DNA of 64,000 nucleotides, from assembly GCA_963969495.1 (NCBI GenBank), contig OZ018327.1, positions 39,325,724 through 39,389,723 of the forward strand, given 5' to 3'. Shown here piece after piece: positions 22,566 to 34,030 of this stretch; position 1 is the stretch's first letter, and the number at the start of each line of letters is the position of its first letter. The notes under the pieces are model-generated. The model made no database searches. It saw nothing but the letters and a program-made list of their open reading frames with translations, and had not been told where the DNA came from. Origin of the DNA: Ceratothoa steindachneri. Taxonomy: Eukaryota > Arthropoda > Malacostraca > Isopoda > Cymothoidae. The position numbers and the translations under genes were made by a program.

Positions 22566-24362
22566 AAATAAATATGTGTCTGAGGTGTATTTTTAAGCTG
22601 AAAATAGTTTGAGAGCGTAGTTTGAGAATCGACCTTAAATACTCGGGTATGATCTGGTATGTTTGAAATATGGCTAATTAGTTACAAGATTTGAATTTGC
22701 GAGTTTGAAACTCTATGAATGGAGTGTGACTACATCATGATTTGAATGGCAGAAAGTTTAGATGATAATTAAGGGTGTAGTGCAGACCTTTCTGCTAGAC
22801 AAGTTTCCCTTTCAAATGTTTATAACTTGAAGGTTGCCATGTAAATTTATTTCCCTGTCTGTAATCGCTACCATGGCTTGACGAATGGCTGAATTATAGT
22901 TTTTAATTTAGAAAGATTTGAAACAATTTATTTTAATCATTCATCGGTTACTCCAGTAAAGAGAACAATTAATTAAAAAAGAGAAAGAAATATACGTAAA
23001 GATAAATAACCCACAAAGCGTTTAAACAAAATGGCCAAAGAGTTAGAGGACACACATTTAAAAGGGAAATTATGAAAATTCTTTCAATTCCCATTCCTAA
23101 CTAAATTATGCAAATGCCAATGCAAACAAGGAGATCGAACCTTATTCGCAAAGTCAATTATGATAGCCCCGTACACCTGAAAGTAGTAAATTTCTCAGTT
23201 TTATTACTTTTCAAATCCAATAGGATCGTGCGAGACTAGCATTTTCTTATTTGGTTTTTAGATATGTCGTCCGCATTAATTATCCCTTATTTTTTATTCT
23301 TTTTTCTCCTCAGTCAGCCCCCCTTTTCCTTTGCAATTACTTTAGTGAATCCCTAATTTCTTCTTCTTTTCTAAATTCAATGAAAACATTTTAACTAAAA
23401 ATTCCTGTAGTAAAACATTTTTTGACCTGCGTGAGCGAGCCTCGAACGGATCTCGCAGTTGAAACCTCACAAGGGAAATATATTTTTCTTACGGTTTTCT
23501 GCGAACTGAATCGAAATGGCATATTAGTGTAAATATAGTTCCAAATGCGCTTTTTCATAAGTTAATAAATAAGGCCGCTGGTTCTATTCCTCCCCCCCCC
23601 CACAAAAGGAACATCATGTATGGAAAAATGCCGAAAACTGGAACGAAAATCTATACTAAATTTTCAGTTTGGTGACTTCGCAAAAACCTCCAAGAAAATT
23701 TATGCCAGCCTTAAGGTCTGGACCTGAATTATTTAGGTGGAGTTCAAGGAGGAGAGGAAGAGGAGGAGGAGGAGGAGGAGAAAACGAACGAGAAAACCAC
23801 AAACTCAAAGATCATTTCTAAAATCATCCGTAGCAAACAAGAATATAAATGTACATCCTAGCCCCCCCCCTCCTCAAAAAAAATCGGTATCTTTAACTGA
23901 TTCTTCCCCGCCCCCATTCAATTCAAGATGGTTTTTTCCCCATTTGCAGGCGGTAAATTAATCTAAAATTTAATCACGCTTACGACTTCCGCCCGCTAAA
24001 ACCCAACCCCAAGTCGGCCCAGGCTTAAAAACCTTATTCGCTATTTTTAAAGAACGAAATATTTTGCATTTTTCGTCTAAAATCAAACCAGATTTTCATT
24101 TAGCCATTAAAAGCAGCCATTTTCATTCATACACGAAAAAAACGAGAATAATTAACCGGAGAAAGAGCTTTAAAATCCGCGGCCCGTCCAAATTTACACC
24201 TACGGTCGACGCTTCATCCTACGAACCCATAATGTAGAAGATTTAGCGAGTGGAGACACCGCTTCCGATTTTATCCAATCAGAACCACATTCGGTGTGGT
24301 TAGTCACCGGATAGAGTCCCACTTGGGGTAGCTTTCCCCTTCCCTTTGGCTTCCATACGCTG
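22566..24362. other. Non-coding stretch
   Basis: AT-rich. Contains a GGA-rich run (23745-23785) and C runs near 23590 and 23860. The 74-codon frame at 23737-23961 is a translation of low-complexity DNA. Confidence 0.45.
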
Positions 24363-24640
24363 TAGATACCCATGGTTTGGGTCCCACGCTAATCAGTAGG
24401 TCCACTAAACAGATGTCTTCGGTTCGGATCCCACGTTAATCACTAGGTCCACTAAACAGATACCCACGGTTCGGATCCTACGTTAATCATTAGGTCCACT
24501 AAACAGATACCCGCGGTTCAGATACCACGTTAATCAGTAGGTCCCCTAAATAGATACCCGCGGTTCGAATCCTTCGTTAATCACTAAGTCCCATAAACAG
24601 ATACCGGTGGTTCCAATCCCACGTTAATTAGGAGGTACAA
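24363..24640 (+). repeat. 47-bp minisatellite carrying tRNA B-box-like GGTTCGAATCC
   Basis: Six units have an exact 47-bp period: the GGTT word starts at 24374, 24421, 24468, 24515, 24562 and 24609. Consensus pieces are ACAGATACCCGCGGTTCG, GATCCCACGTTAATCAG and TAGGTCCACTAA. GGTTCGGATCCC and GGTTCGAATCC match the RNA polymerase III internal B box found in tRNAs and SINEs. No intact A box was found within the unit. Units differ by substitutions only, so the length is unusually well kept. Confidence 0.9.
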
Positions 24641-25779
24641 TAAACATAAATAAAAGGCATCTTAATTTAGTGCAGATTGGTGTAAAATAAAGACTACAAT
24701 TAAAGAAAAGGAAGTAGAGATATTTGCCTGTATGTGGCCGGCCTATTTCAATTCTTATTTAGTCTTTTTAATCTTGTGTGTAAGTATTTGTGTGTTTTTT
24801 GTATAAAACATGGAGAAAATTAACACGGTAAGGAGATTTTACGATCGTATTCCCGGATCCAATTTAAATTCGCCCTTCTGACTCTGTACTTCAAGGTGTG
24901 AACATTTTTCTCATCAGTGAAATGGACCATAACTCTCTTTGTCTATTTCGAGTCTTATTCAGGTTCATATTTTAAATGTATTTATATGTATAGATTACCC
25001 AAAGATGTACACTTCTTTGATCAGATAGAGTTAATTTTCGCCTAAACAAATCAAGGTATTAATAAAAACGAATAAAAAATCCCTAAAAAAAAATCCCTAA
25101 AAAATAAATTCAATGATAATCAAAATAGCTAAAAATAACGCCCCCCCCCCACCTCCGAAAATAAAATCCTTAAATATATTCTAAATATTCACTCGGACTT
25201 TAACGCAGATCGGAAAGGCCACCGACATGGTGGCAATGGAGATATGCTACCCGTTTGCATTTTCCCACTAGCCCTCATAATGCCGTGTGTATAAAATTTG
25301 TGGCAAGTTATAACAAATTAGTGGAGCCCCCAAACTACTTGAAAAGTTTAAATTAGGAGAGAGGGGATTTGACCAAAGTTACGAGACAGAGTAAAGATTA
25401 GAGGGGAATATTATTCCCCTTGTTCTGAAGAGGAAGGCCTTTCACCCCTTCTCTTTCTTGTCAGGTTGTATTTTATTCCCCTCTGTCCCCGGGGTTCTTA
25501 ATGCTTCCCTTTCTTACCTAGGTTATTTAATACTCACCTTCCCTCCAGCTATCTATGTTTTCCCTCACTTTGGTGACCATGCGCCATTTTTATCTTGTCT
25601 TATTTATCAATTATTCACCTCTGTTTGAAGGGAAGGCGCTTACCTCTACTTGCTTCCCATACCTCTCTCATTGCTTGGTTAGTCCCCTCTTTTGGGGCTC
25701 GTGGATTCCTTGCTTCTTTTAAGCCTAGGTTAAATACTTTCCTTTAATACAACCTACTTCCCCTCAAAATAAGTCAGGA
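24641..25779. other. Non-coding stretch
   Basis: No gene recognised. Contains a poly-C run (25140-25150) and pyrimidine-rich sequence from 25430 onward leading into the next array. Confidence 0.45.
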
Positions 25780-26420
25780 CCAATCTTACCCCAATTTGCG
25801 AGCCCTATTTGGGTCATTTTCCCCTCAATATCCAAATCACTACTTCCCTCGCCGAAATTATACTTCCTTCGACATGAGTCATTTTCCCCTTTTGACTCAA
25901 TCCCCTCGATTTGAAAAAATTCCCCTTGCCATGAATGATTCTTTTGGAATAAATGACGCTCTGAGTAATTAAGCTCGTCCAGAAGCCATTCCCCTTGCCT
26001 TGATTCATTCTCATAGAACTAAATTATTCCCCTTGTCCTGAAGACCCCACCTGAATCATTTCCCTTGATCTGAATCTGTTCCCTTGTTCTAAATTATTAA
26101 CCTCGACACAAATAATTTCCCATTGCCTCTAAAAATTACCCTCCTGAATCATTCAGCTTGTCCTGAATCATCCCCCTCGAGCAGACCATTTCCCTCTTGC
26201 TTCAATTCATTCCCCTTGTCCTGAATAATCCCCCTAGAGCAGAACCTTTCTACTTTGCATCGAATCATTCTCTTCCTGATTCTTTCCCCTTGATTTAAAT
26301 CATTCCTCTCAAGCAGAACCACTCCATCTTGCCTCAAATCAGTCCTATTCACCTTAATCATTCTTCTTGTATTGTACCCTCCGCCCCGGCTGAATCATTT
26401 CCCTCTGACCTAGAATATTC
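25780..26420. repeat. Minisatellite, ~27 bp unit (TCCCCTTGTCCTGAATCAT)
   Basis: Some twenty diverged units of ATTCCCCTTGTCCTGAATC. Frames on the reverse strand (25814-26014, 26149-26361) are translations of the array. Confidence 0.8.
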
Positions 26421-27571
26421 CTCCTATACATGTGCCATTTCTCTACCCAATCTTCACCTTCACCTCCACTTTGAGCCACACCTTCTATCTAAACCACCTT
26501 TCCACCATCTTACCCCCTTCTTGACTCCCCTCATCTTCTCTGACCACTTTTCCACCCTTAAAAGGGGGCAAAAGCCCCTTATTCATCCCGCTCATGCTTT
26601 CACTGTATTGAAAAAGTTTGGTGTTTGTGCAGAGTTGAGCTGGATGCATGCAAAATGCTGGTCCTTTGGGGGAGGTAAGGGCCCCTTTAGACGAAGAGGA
26701 GCTCATCTAAAGCACCTTATTATAATCGAGTCTCCTGCAGGAGGAGGTGGGATGCTGGGCCCCCGGGAGCCCATCTCGAAGTGCAAGGAGGAAGACATGG
26801 GAGAGGAATTTATTTTTTAAGGAACAATGGATAAATTATAAAGGAACTTTAATTAAGAAATTACAAAAGGATTTCATTTCAGCAACGAGAAAAACCAAAC
26901 AAACAAACTAATAGACAGACAGGACAAGAGAGATGCCCGGAGAGTATCTCAAAATATACATCCTAATTGTTTTCTCTGAAGGGGGTTTGTAGTTACCGTA
27001 ATCACAACCCTCTTCTTTTTTTTAAAGAATTCTTCAAAGAAACGGCATTTCTCAGGAGAGGAGTCGTAATGAGTTTGTCATTAAAGAATCCAATAGAACA
27101 ATTGTCTTTAAAAAAAGCAATTTTTATTCTTTTTCATGATTTTCCTATTGAATTTTAATATAAAGGGGCTCGCGTCTTAATTACGCTCGATCCACAAGAA
27201 TGGCTTCGTCAGAATAAATGAGTTCATCCTCAAATAATCGATTGACGTCAGACTCTAGCTTTTTGCCTGGTTGTTTAGAAGCGTCGAAAGGAAAAATCGT
27301 GGGAGGGGGGGGGGGGGGGATAAGTTAGATTATTTCTATGTTCACTATGAAGGGGTGTATTAAAAACGTTGTTTATCAATGCAATAGTTTAGGTGGTAGA
27401 AGCAGATTGGCATGGTTTGGATCCTCTTTCAGACATGGTTTCATAAGGTTCCTTTGGGGAGTTGCATGCCCTCCCGGCCTCAATGCCTGTAATAGATTTG
27501 AGGATATTTATCTTCCACACATATACACTTCCTGCCGGAGATGAACTCGTTTATTTTTCCTTTTAAATTAA
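26421..27571. other. Non-coding stretch
   Basis: A GC-richer part (26560-26790) holds open frames on both strands, the longest 163 codons (26329-26820), which begins in the preceding array. No domain recognised. A G-run lies at 27301-27319. Confidence 0.45.
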
Positions 27572-27805
27572 AACAAGGTCAATATACCTAATTCACGTGC
27601 TCTCAAATATTCTGACTTCAAAACTTTCAATAATTCTCGGACTAACCTTGGGAAGACCTTGGCAAGTAAAATATTTGAAAGAGAATGCAAAGCAACATAA
27701 GGCTTTTAAATTTCGTTAGAATCAGTCAAATAGTTACGGTGTTATTGCCAAAAAGCTCAATGAAAAGTAAAATGACTACCATCCGACCGACGACCTACGG
27801 ACCGA
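27572..27805 (+). repeat. Dispersed repeat, copy B
   Basis: Reverse-complement match of 11482-11697 (see that entry). The copy is followed by ACCGACGACCTACGGACCGAC, and the same CCTACGG stands at the corresponding end of copy A. Confidence 0.8.
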
Positions 27806-28559
27806 CAAAGTAACTTATAGAGTCACTGCACGCGACTAAAAATCACAGTCATGCACGATGAGATGCACTCATCAGTTACCGTCCCCCCACATACCATAGG
27901 TTTAAATATAAAACAAAAAAATACAACTGTCCTCTATGCCTTTGTTCGTTTTTACTCTTATATAAATAAAACAATAAAGATCTTAAAATCTCGTTAATTC
28001 CAACCCGCTTTCCTCCTTTCTACCGCTGGTAGCGACTGTCATACCCCTATAAATTTCACCCACACAGCGTATACCCAGAATAGTGACCGCTCAAGTGTTC
28101 CATCCAAACACACTGCAATCTTTCTTCCCATCAGTCGTCCGGTTCTTCCAGCCCTCCATCACACCCCAACCCTGGATCCGCCCCTCTCACAAAGGGAGTT
28201 TGACGCTCCATATGATCAATTTTAATCCCCTTATTATTATTATGATCATTAAGGTTATAAACTAAAACAGAAGGATGGCATTAAAAGCGCCCAGCGCTAT
28301 AAACTAGCCGGAAAAAGGGGGGGAGTTTTCTCAAAAAGAATCCCGCGAGAAATTATTGGACATAAATTCAAAAATTTAGACATTAGAGTCACCTTAGATC
28401 AGAGCCTTTTATCTGGTAGGTGGCCGAAGTTCCGCCAGCCACACGCGGGTAATGAGGAGGAGGCCCCAGATGTATCAATTAGTGAAGCAGATCATAAATA
28501 GAGGAATCATGTGTCTTGGCTTCACTACTTAATCCGCGTTGATCCGCGGACGAACAGGT
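27806..28559. other. Non-coding stretch
   Basis: No gene recognised. A (TTA)n-like patch lies near 28230 and a G-run near 28315-28323. The 28400-28555 part is balanced in composition and non-repetitive but has no clear motif cluster. Confidence 0.4.
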
Positions 28560-29440
28560 GAGGTCGCTTCAATTTTGCATACATTTTCTCCTCGCCTACA
28601 CTTATGTTTACATTCGTTTACACAGGTTCGCTTGCATAAAGTCCGCATACACTTCGTTTGCATACACTCAGATTTGCTTATACCCATATTACATTGTTTC
28701 CATACACCTAGGTTTGCTTAGTCCAGGTTTGCATATACTTTATTTGCTTTCTCCTGGTTTACATACACTCATATTTGTTTATTCCTAGTTTGCTTACTCC
28801 GCGTTTGCATACACTTATATTTGTTTACTTATGGTTTTCATACACTCAGGTTTGCATACACTCGTATTTGTTTACTCTTGGTTCGCTTACTCCCGGTTTG
28901 CATGAACTTATATTTGTCTACTCCTGGTTTTCATACACTCAAGTTTGCTTACTCCTGGTTTGCATACACTCATATTTGTTTACTTTTGTTTGCATACACT
29001 CATATTTGTTTACTTCTGTTTGCATACACTCAAATTTGTTTACTTCTGTTTGCATACACTCATATTTGCTTAATCACAGTTTGCATACATTCATATTTGT
29101 TTACTCCCGGTTTGCATACTCATGTTTGCTTAAACTCACGTTCACTTGTCCATTGTTTGCATCTACGGGTTCGCTTCGTCTCCCATTACATACCTTTAGC
29201 TTCTATACACTCAGGTTCGCTTGTATTTTGTTTGCATACACTCGGATGCACTTAACGCGCTTACACACATTTAGATTCACAAACGCTTTGAATACACTTA
29301 AGTGCCCAAGTGGGTAGTCGCCAGATAGGCTCCTAAAATTAAAAAAAAGAAAAAGCATACCCTTAAGTTTGTTTACACTCCGTCTGCATACTTTCAAGTT
29401 CGCTTACACTTTATTTTCATTCACTTACACTGAATTTGTA
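28560..29440. repeat. Minisatellite, ~30 bp unit (GTTTGCATACACTCATATTT)
   Basis: Roughly 25-28 units of GTTTGCATACACTCATATTT plus GTTTACTTCT. Central units are near-identical at exactly 30 bp and outer ones diverged. Because 30 is a multiple of three, a frame of 180 codons stays open at 28775-29317. It is a repeat translation, not a gene. Confidence 0.9.
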
Positions 29441-29571
29441 TGGACTAATGAAATTCGTGTAAATGGAGTTGTTTGTGTTAAGTGGGGTAATTCCATTGTG
29501 AAGACCTACGTTGGTAGAGTTGAAGCTTTGTCAGGAACTTAGGTGTAACGTGGGAAAGTTGTGGAAAAAAC

Positions 29572-29902
29572 CTGAAGATCTATACCCCGGGAGCTTCCCC
29601 GCTCGCGTTCCCATAATATTTCGTCCATTTTCCAATATGTTTCACCTAACTCTCATTAGCCGTCTTTTTACTCCTTCAGTTTTACCTAATGTTTTATTGT
29701 CTTTGGTTACTGGAAGACGATTTCGAGCCGTACTATGGGTTGCTATAGAGTGTAGGGGGGGGCGGGGGTGCTACGCTACGCTTGCCCCCAGGAACAAGTG
29801 CTAAAACGACAGTTAATGAGACTGTTTAGTGAAACATATTGGGAAATGGATGAAATATTATAGGAAGACGAGCTGGGAAGCTCGCGGGGTATGGATCTTC
29901 AG
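29572..29902. mobile_element. MITE with ~105-bp terminal inverted repeats
   Basis: The left arm begins CTGAAGATCTATACCCCG at 29572. The reverse complement of the right arm begins CTGAAGATCCATACCCCG at 29902. The two stay alike for about 105 bp through ATAATATTTC, CCAATATGTTTCAC and CTCATTA. The loop is only ~120 bp and includes a G-run. No transposase is present, so it is a non-autonomous or fold-back element. A target duplication is not evident. A 97-codon frame over it (29511-29804) is incidental. Confidence 0.85.
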
Positions 29903-30368
29903 AATTACCAGTTGTGGAAGGTAAAAGAGCTATAATGACTAACAGAGGAGTTATGTACCGGAAAATGCCTTGCAGTATATACAAATGCAGGGGGAACGTA
30001 AAAACGCGGTTTTATTAATACCCATTCACCGGTTGTTACGGTATTTATTTTCAATTTATTAAACAAAGTGTAAACTAAGGAGGGCATTTGTGGGAAGTTC
30101 ATTAAGAGGTGAAGTTAATGGAAGTAAAATTGCGATAAGCAAACAGTTACATGAGATAAAAGGGAACTACTAAAAGTGCCCTATACATGTAAATGCGGTT
30201 GTGGTTGAGAATAGGTACAATAAAATGAAGAAATAGATAAACAGATAGAAATCCCCTGCTATAACAAGAGACCCAATTCATCTCTCCGGTGGGCTCTCAT
30301 CTTCCACACATATCGCGAAGTCTTCATCCGCACCTATACAAACCTCAACGTTGTTTCCTTATTGAAAA
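29903..30368. other. Non-coding stretch
   Basis: No gene recognised. A GGAGGGCAT motif lies at 30083, a weaker form of the dispersed motif near 4185, 40917 and 56083. Confidence 0.4.
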
Positions 30369-30745
30369 AGTGACCTAAAGTCACCTGAAGTTACCTGAAG
30401 TGACCTAGAGTCCGCTAAAGTTACCAGAAATCACGTAAAGTTACCTGGAATAACCTAAAATCACATTAAGTCATCTGAAGTTACCTGGAGTCACCTGAAG
30501 TTACCCGAAGTTACCCGATGTGATCTGAAGCTACCCAAAACTACGTGAAGTTACCTGAAATAACCTGAATCACATGAAGTCATCTGAAGTTTCTTCAAGT
30601 CACATGAAGTTACCCGAAGTCATCTGAAGCTACCTTAAGTTACCTGGAGTTACCTGTTGTTACTCAAAGTCACTTTGAGTCACCTGAAATTACCTGAAGT
30701 CAGTTGAAATAACTTGAAGTTACCTGAATTTGCTTGAAGGTTTGC
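30369..30745. repeat. 10-bp minisatellite (GTTACCTGAA)
   Basis: Nearly forty units of GTYACCTGAA, alternating between GTTACCTGAA and GTCACCTGAA. Spacing is almost perfectly 10 bp, about one helical turn. Confidence 0.9.
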
Positions 30746-31600
30746 ACTGAAGGACCCTTTCTCAAAAGGTTCTAATTCTTGACAAAACCTAAAAGATGCC
30801 CGGTTCTACTTCCTGGCATGGGAGGGTTTGCCATTCAGTCTGCCTTGTTGCGACTCTTACCCTACATGAGCTCGTAAGGGAGTCTGGGATAGCAAGGAAA
30901 ATCATGCTGCACTTGACATCTGGATCATTGCGTGCCCTACAGGCACGCAATGATCTTCCACTGACTTTGAATTCCTCTTTCTTCACAACTTTAAATTTTC
31001 GTTTCAACCTTTTTTTCGAGATATGACCTTGTTGGTTTTCAATTTTTATTGAATTTATGAAACCCCTACATTAGAAACTGCCATGGGTTCTAGAGACAAA
31101 GGAGAGTGGCACACTCTTTGTCCTTAGCCTCAGATAGTCTCCCGTTCAATTCCTTGACGAAACTCTTTTCTTTTTTAGGAACGTTTTGCTCCGATACCCT
31201 TGATGGTTTCGACTTTTTTTAAGTGAGTGAAAGAGCAGGAGTGTGGAAGAGTCTGGGATAACACGTACTTCCAAACCCCCACCAATCTTCTGGACATCCC
31301 ATAGAATAAAATTATAAAGAAAGGTCAGGTTAATTGATCATTTTATGACTTCATTTTCGCATTCATGTATATTTTAACATGGTTGTACGAGTTTATGCGT
31401 GTTTACATGTATGTAAACGCGTGTAAATGTATGTATTCTTTTCGTGTGAACAGGATGGTAGTTGTGAAAGCGTAGCTGTGTGGATAAACAGCAATTAAAG
31501 CGAGTGACAGCCGCCATACTGGCGACTGATAGCGGATGGGAGTGAAATAGAAATGAAATAAAATTTTACGACCTCTCGAGTTTCTGTTTCTAATATCGAC
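30746..31600. other. Non-coding stretch with a perfect hairpin
   Basis: At 30924-30954 a 13-bp perfect stem (ATCATTGCGTGCC) closes a 5-base loop. Short open frames exist on both strands over it (30789-31026) without homology. Confidence 0.45.
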
Positions 31601-31654
31601 TAAAGGCAGTTGAGGGGATAAATCTGGATTCTCGCCCTACTTTGTCTTTTTTAG

Positions 31655-31765
31655 GAAGTTGAGAGACTCAGAGACACTCCGGAGTCTCGCTCTGCATTGT
31701 CTCTTTATGCAACTTGAGAGACTCAGAGACACTTCGGAGTCTCGCCCCTCTTTATGAACGATTGT
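31655..31765. repeat. Two-copy 55-bp direct repeat with internal palindrome
   Basis: GAGAGACTCAGAGACACT starts at 31661 and again at 31716. Each copy holds GAGACTC...GAGTCTC, which can pair over a 12-base loop. Confidence 0.75.
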
Positions 31766-31945
31766 CTCTCTTAAGATGATCCGACCTTGTTTTACGAGTG
31801 TCACGCTACCCAGGGACTTAAACGAGGTCCTAAAGGTCTCCTTGGTACGAGAGGCGCCTTTTTATGTAGGTCAAACTCCTTCCATGGCTCTCGTGGAGAA
31901 TATCCTGTTCTCACTTTGGAGCCACTATGATCGGAGATCTGATTT

Positions 31946-32167
31946 TTAGCCTGTTGGGATTCTAAAATTACCCCATCTTACCTTTAGCGTACCTCGTGTA
32001 CTTAGTGCATGAAACCAACGTAAGGTTGTGTTACGAGTGGGAACAGCCTGATTTCGGGGGATATTAAATAGGCAACGAAACTCAGGCTGAACTGCTGTGA
32101 CAGAGTCGTTATTCTTCACGACACTGTCGTAGGCGAACACGCGGTACTCTATCGTCCACAGCGCCAT
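31946..32167 (-). pseudogene. N-terminal HTH (DUF4817-like) fragment of a mariner-type transposase
   Basis: The 73-codon frame opens MALWTIEYRVFAYDSVVKNN and continues with SVTAVQPEFRCLFNIPRN and VPTRNTTLRWFHALSTRGTL. This is the N-terminal helix-turn-helix domain of invertebrate transposases whose catalytic part is of the DEAHF...QQDGAPCH type. The ATG start fits the family. It stops after RIPTG*, and the catalytic domain is absent downstream (leftward), so it is a truncated copy or an isolated domain. The sequence just upstream of the ATG reads TTTTCCAGGTGAAGTT, which includes a 3' splice-site-like CAG. Confidence 0.7.
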
Positions 32168-34030
32168 AACTTCACCTGGAAAATAAGATGCTTAGACCCC
32201 ACGGACCGAATGGTACCTGTCAGACATATGTCCTTCCCCTTGGGGCTGAGTAATAGTCATTTCAAAAACCTCCGTCCTTTCTGCTTCACCGTGTATCTGA
32301 GACAATTGTTGTTTTTTTATATTAAAGAGCTTAAAATATCAACTGAAGGCATAACTGATTGGAAAACCTTTCTGCGAGAAGTTTGCGCCAGTTCCTTGCT
32401 TTAAAACCTAACCTAACCTAACCTAACAATCTACAGGCTGCACTCCAACTACGAGCCTCGATATCCATAGCCTAACCTTAATCTTGCGATAGCCTAGATG
32501 GCCAAATTCGCTGCCGGGTCTATTCCTGAAAATGACCCAAGTAATTTCTTCTTGTAATATTGTATTGGGTGGACCTAAAAGTATTGTCACTCCCTGTAAA
32601 TATTGTTTTAATTTGCTATTTCAAATATTGTTTTAATTTTATATTTCAGATGTTTGATATTATTACATTATTCCTCTACCGAAAGTGAATACACTAAAAC
32701 CAATAAATGTGTTTGATATTATTATATTGTTCCTTTATTGTTCTTATAACTTTTCGTGAGGAGGTGAAAAGACTTTCTGACCGCTCTGTAGGTTATTTGT
32801 GCCATTTTGTTCTCCTTTTTGGCCGTTAGAAGAAAAACTATGGCAAAATCGAGGTTGAATCCAATTTCGACGGAATCGTGTTCAAACCCTGTTTGGCCGC
32901 ATTTCGGCTTCCGATCGCCGAAAAAGAAGACCATTTGGACGAAGCGCACAAAATTGCTAAAAGAAAAAGTAATGTAAAAGATTACTCTCAACTAAATGGT
33001 AACCACAAAAAGGAAACGAGGAAAAATAAAGTAACAAAGCAAAACCAATAAATAAAGAAAGAAGCAAAATTAAAAAGAAATTAAAATAACAAAAATAGAG
33101 ACAATAAGAAAAAAAGGAAATAGAAAGAACAGAAGGGAAACAAAAAGGAACGACAAGGACAAAAAGTAAAAACATAGTAATAATAAAACCGAACAAAGAA
33201 AATATGAACAAAAGGAAAGACTAGAAAGTACTAAACAAAAGAAAAACAAAACTAACTAAAGGGACAAAAAAACAAAAAAAAACGACAAACACAAAGAACA
33301 ATAAACAGATAACAAAAACATTAGACACTAAGTCTGGGGGCGGATGAATGAAAGTCCCAAGGAACAAATACGTACGAGAAACCGCGGGTACTCGAAGATA
33401 CGAACTAGGATCAACTATCAAAAATAAGAACGAACAAAAAGTAAACAAATTAATGACAAAAATAAGGACTTTATTTTAATCAAAGTTATGAATTAAAATA
33501 CCGCTTTCTATTTGAGAAAAGCTAAACTACATTAGCTATGGTTAGTAGGTAAAAATGAATTAACTCGTATTCTGGATGAAAGCTTAATTAATGGAAACCA
33601 TTTTGTATGGGTAAAACGAATCCTCACATTCAACGAAGTTAAGCAAAATTGGCTATGGTTAGTCTCGGGGTGGGCACTCTAAAAGGGCTTAATTTAATAT
33701 TAATTGTCAATGAAATCGCGTTTGTATTGGTAAAGCCCTGATTTCGAAACACCCCGTTTGTACACAGCAAAACTAAAATACATTGGTTACGATTAATGGT
33801 TGGATGGGGTTCCTGGATGGGAGAACTGTGCGCTGTAGCGATCCGTGGTTCGAATCCCAGATTAAACTAGGTTCCCACTGAGATTAGCCATCTAAGTGAA
33901 AATCGCCATTGCCTTCGAATACGTCAACCGAGATCATTTAATTAAATAAAAAAGTATTCCCTTTTCTTATTATTATTATTATCTTGCAATATTTTCCTAA
34001 ATGATCTCGTTTATGTTGGAAGTTGGCCTT
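32168..34030. other. Mostly non-coding, possible transposon debris
   Basis: At 32565-32592 the sequence GGGTGGACCTAAAAGTATTG resembles mariner terminal repeats, but no matching inverted end was found. An A-rich purine block (32960-33460) gives Phe-rich open frames on the reverse strand that are artefacts. A tRNA-like stretch with GTGGTTCGAATCCC (33852-33865) is followed by a (TTA)n tail at 33966-33981, consistent with a weak SINE. Confidence 0.45.
32405..32427. repeat. Short interstitial (TTAGG)n telomere-like run
   Basis: AACCT repeated four times plus a partial unit. (TTAGG)n is the ancestral arthropod telomere repeat. The run is too short to be a telomere. Confidence 0.8.

Noticed and set aside
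24363..24640. Possible CRISPR-like array (regular 47-bp spacing)
   Set aside because: Whole units repeat with no unique spacers, in a eukaryotic context; it is a minisatellite.
26329..26820. 163-codon plus-strand frame
   Set aside because: Begins in the TCCCCTTGTCCTGAATC array and overlaps an open minus-strand frame; no recognisable domain.
28775..29317. 180-codon open frame on the plus strand
   Set aside because: It is a translation of a 30-bp minisatellite. The unit length is a multiple of three and lacks stops in this frame.
32565..32592. Mariner-like terminal repeat (GGGTGGACCTAAAAGTATTG)
   Set aside because: No opposite end or transposase between it and nearby sequence, so it was not called as an element.
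32957..33448. Two Phe-rich minus-strand frames resembling membrane proteins
   Set aside because: They come from an A-rich block; hydrophobicity is a composition effect.
33800..33985. SINE-like stretch with a B box and (TTA)n tail
   Set aside because: The A box is poor and no second copy was found in the window; mentioned only within the spacer entry.
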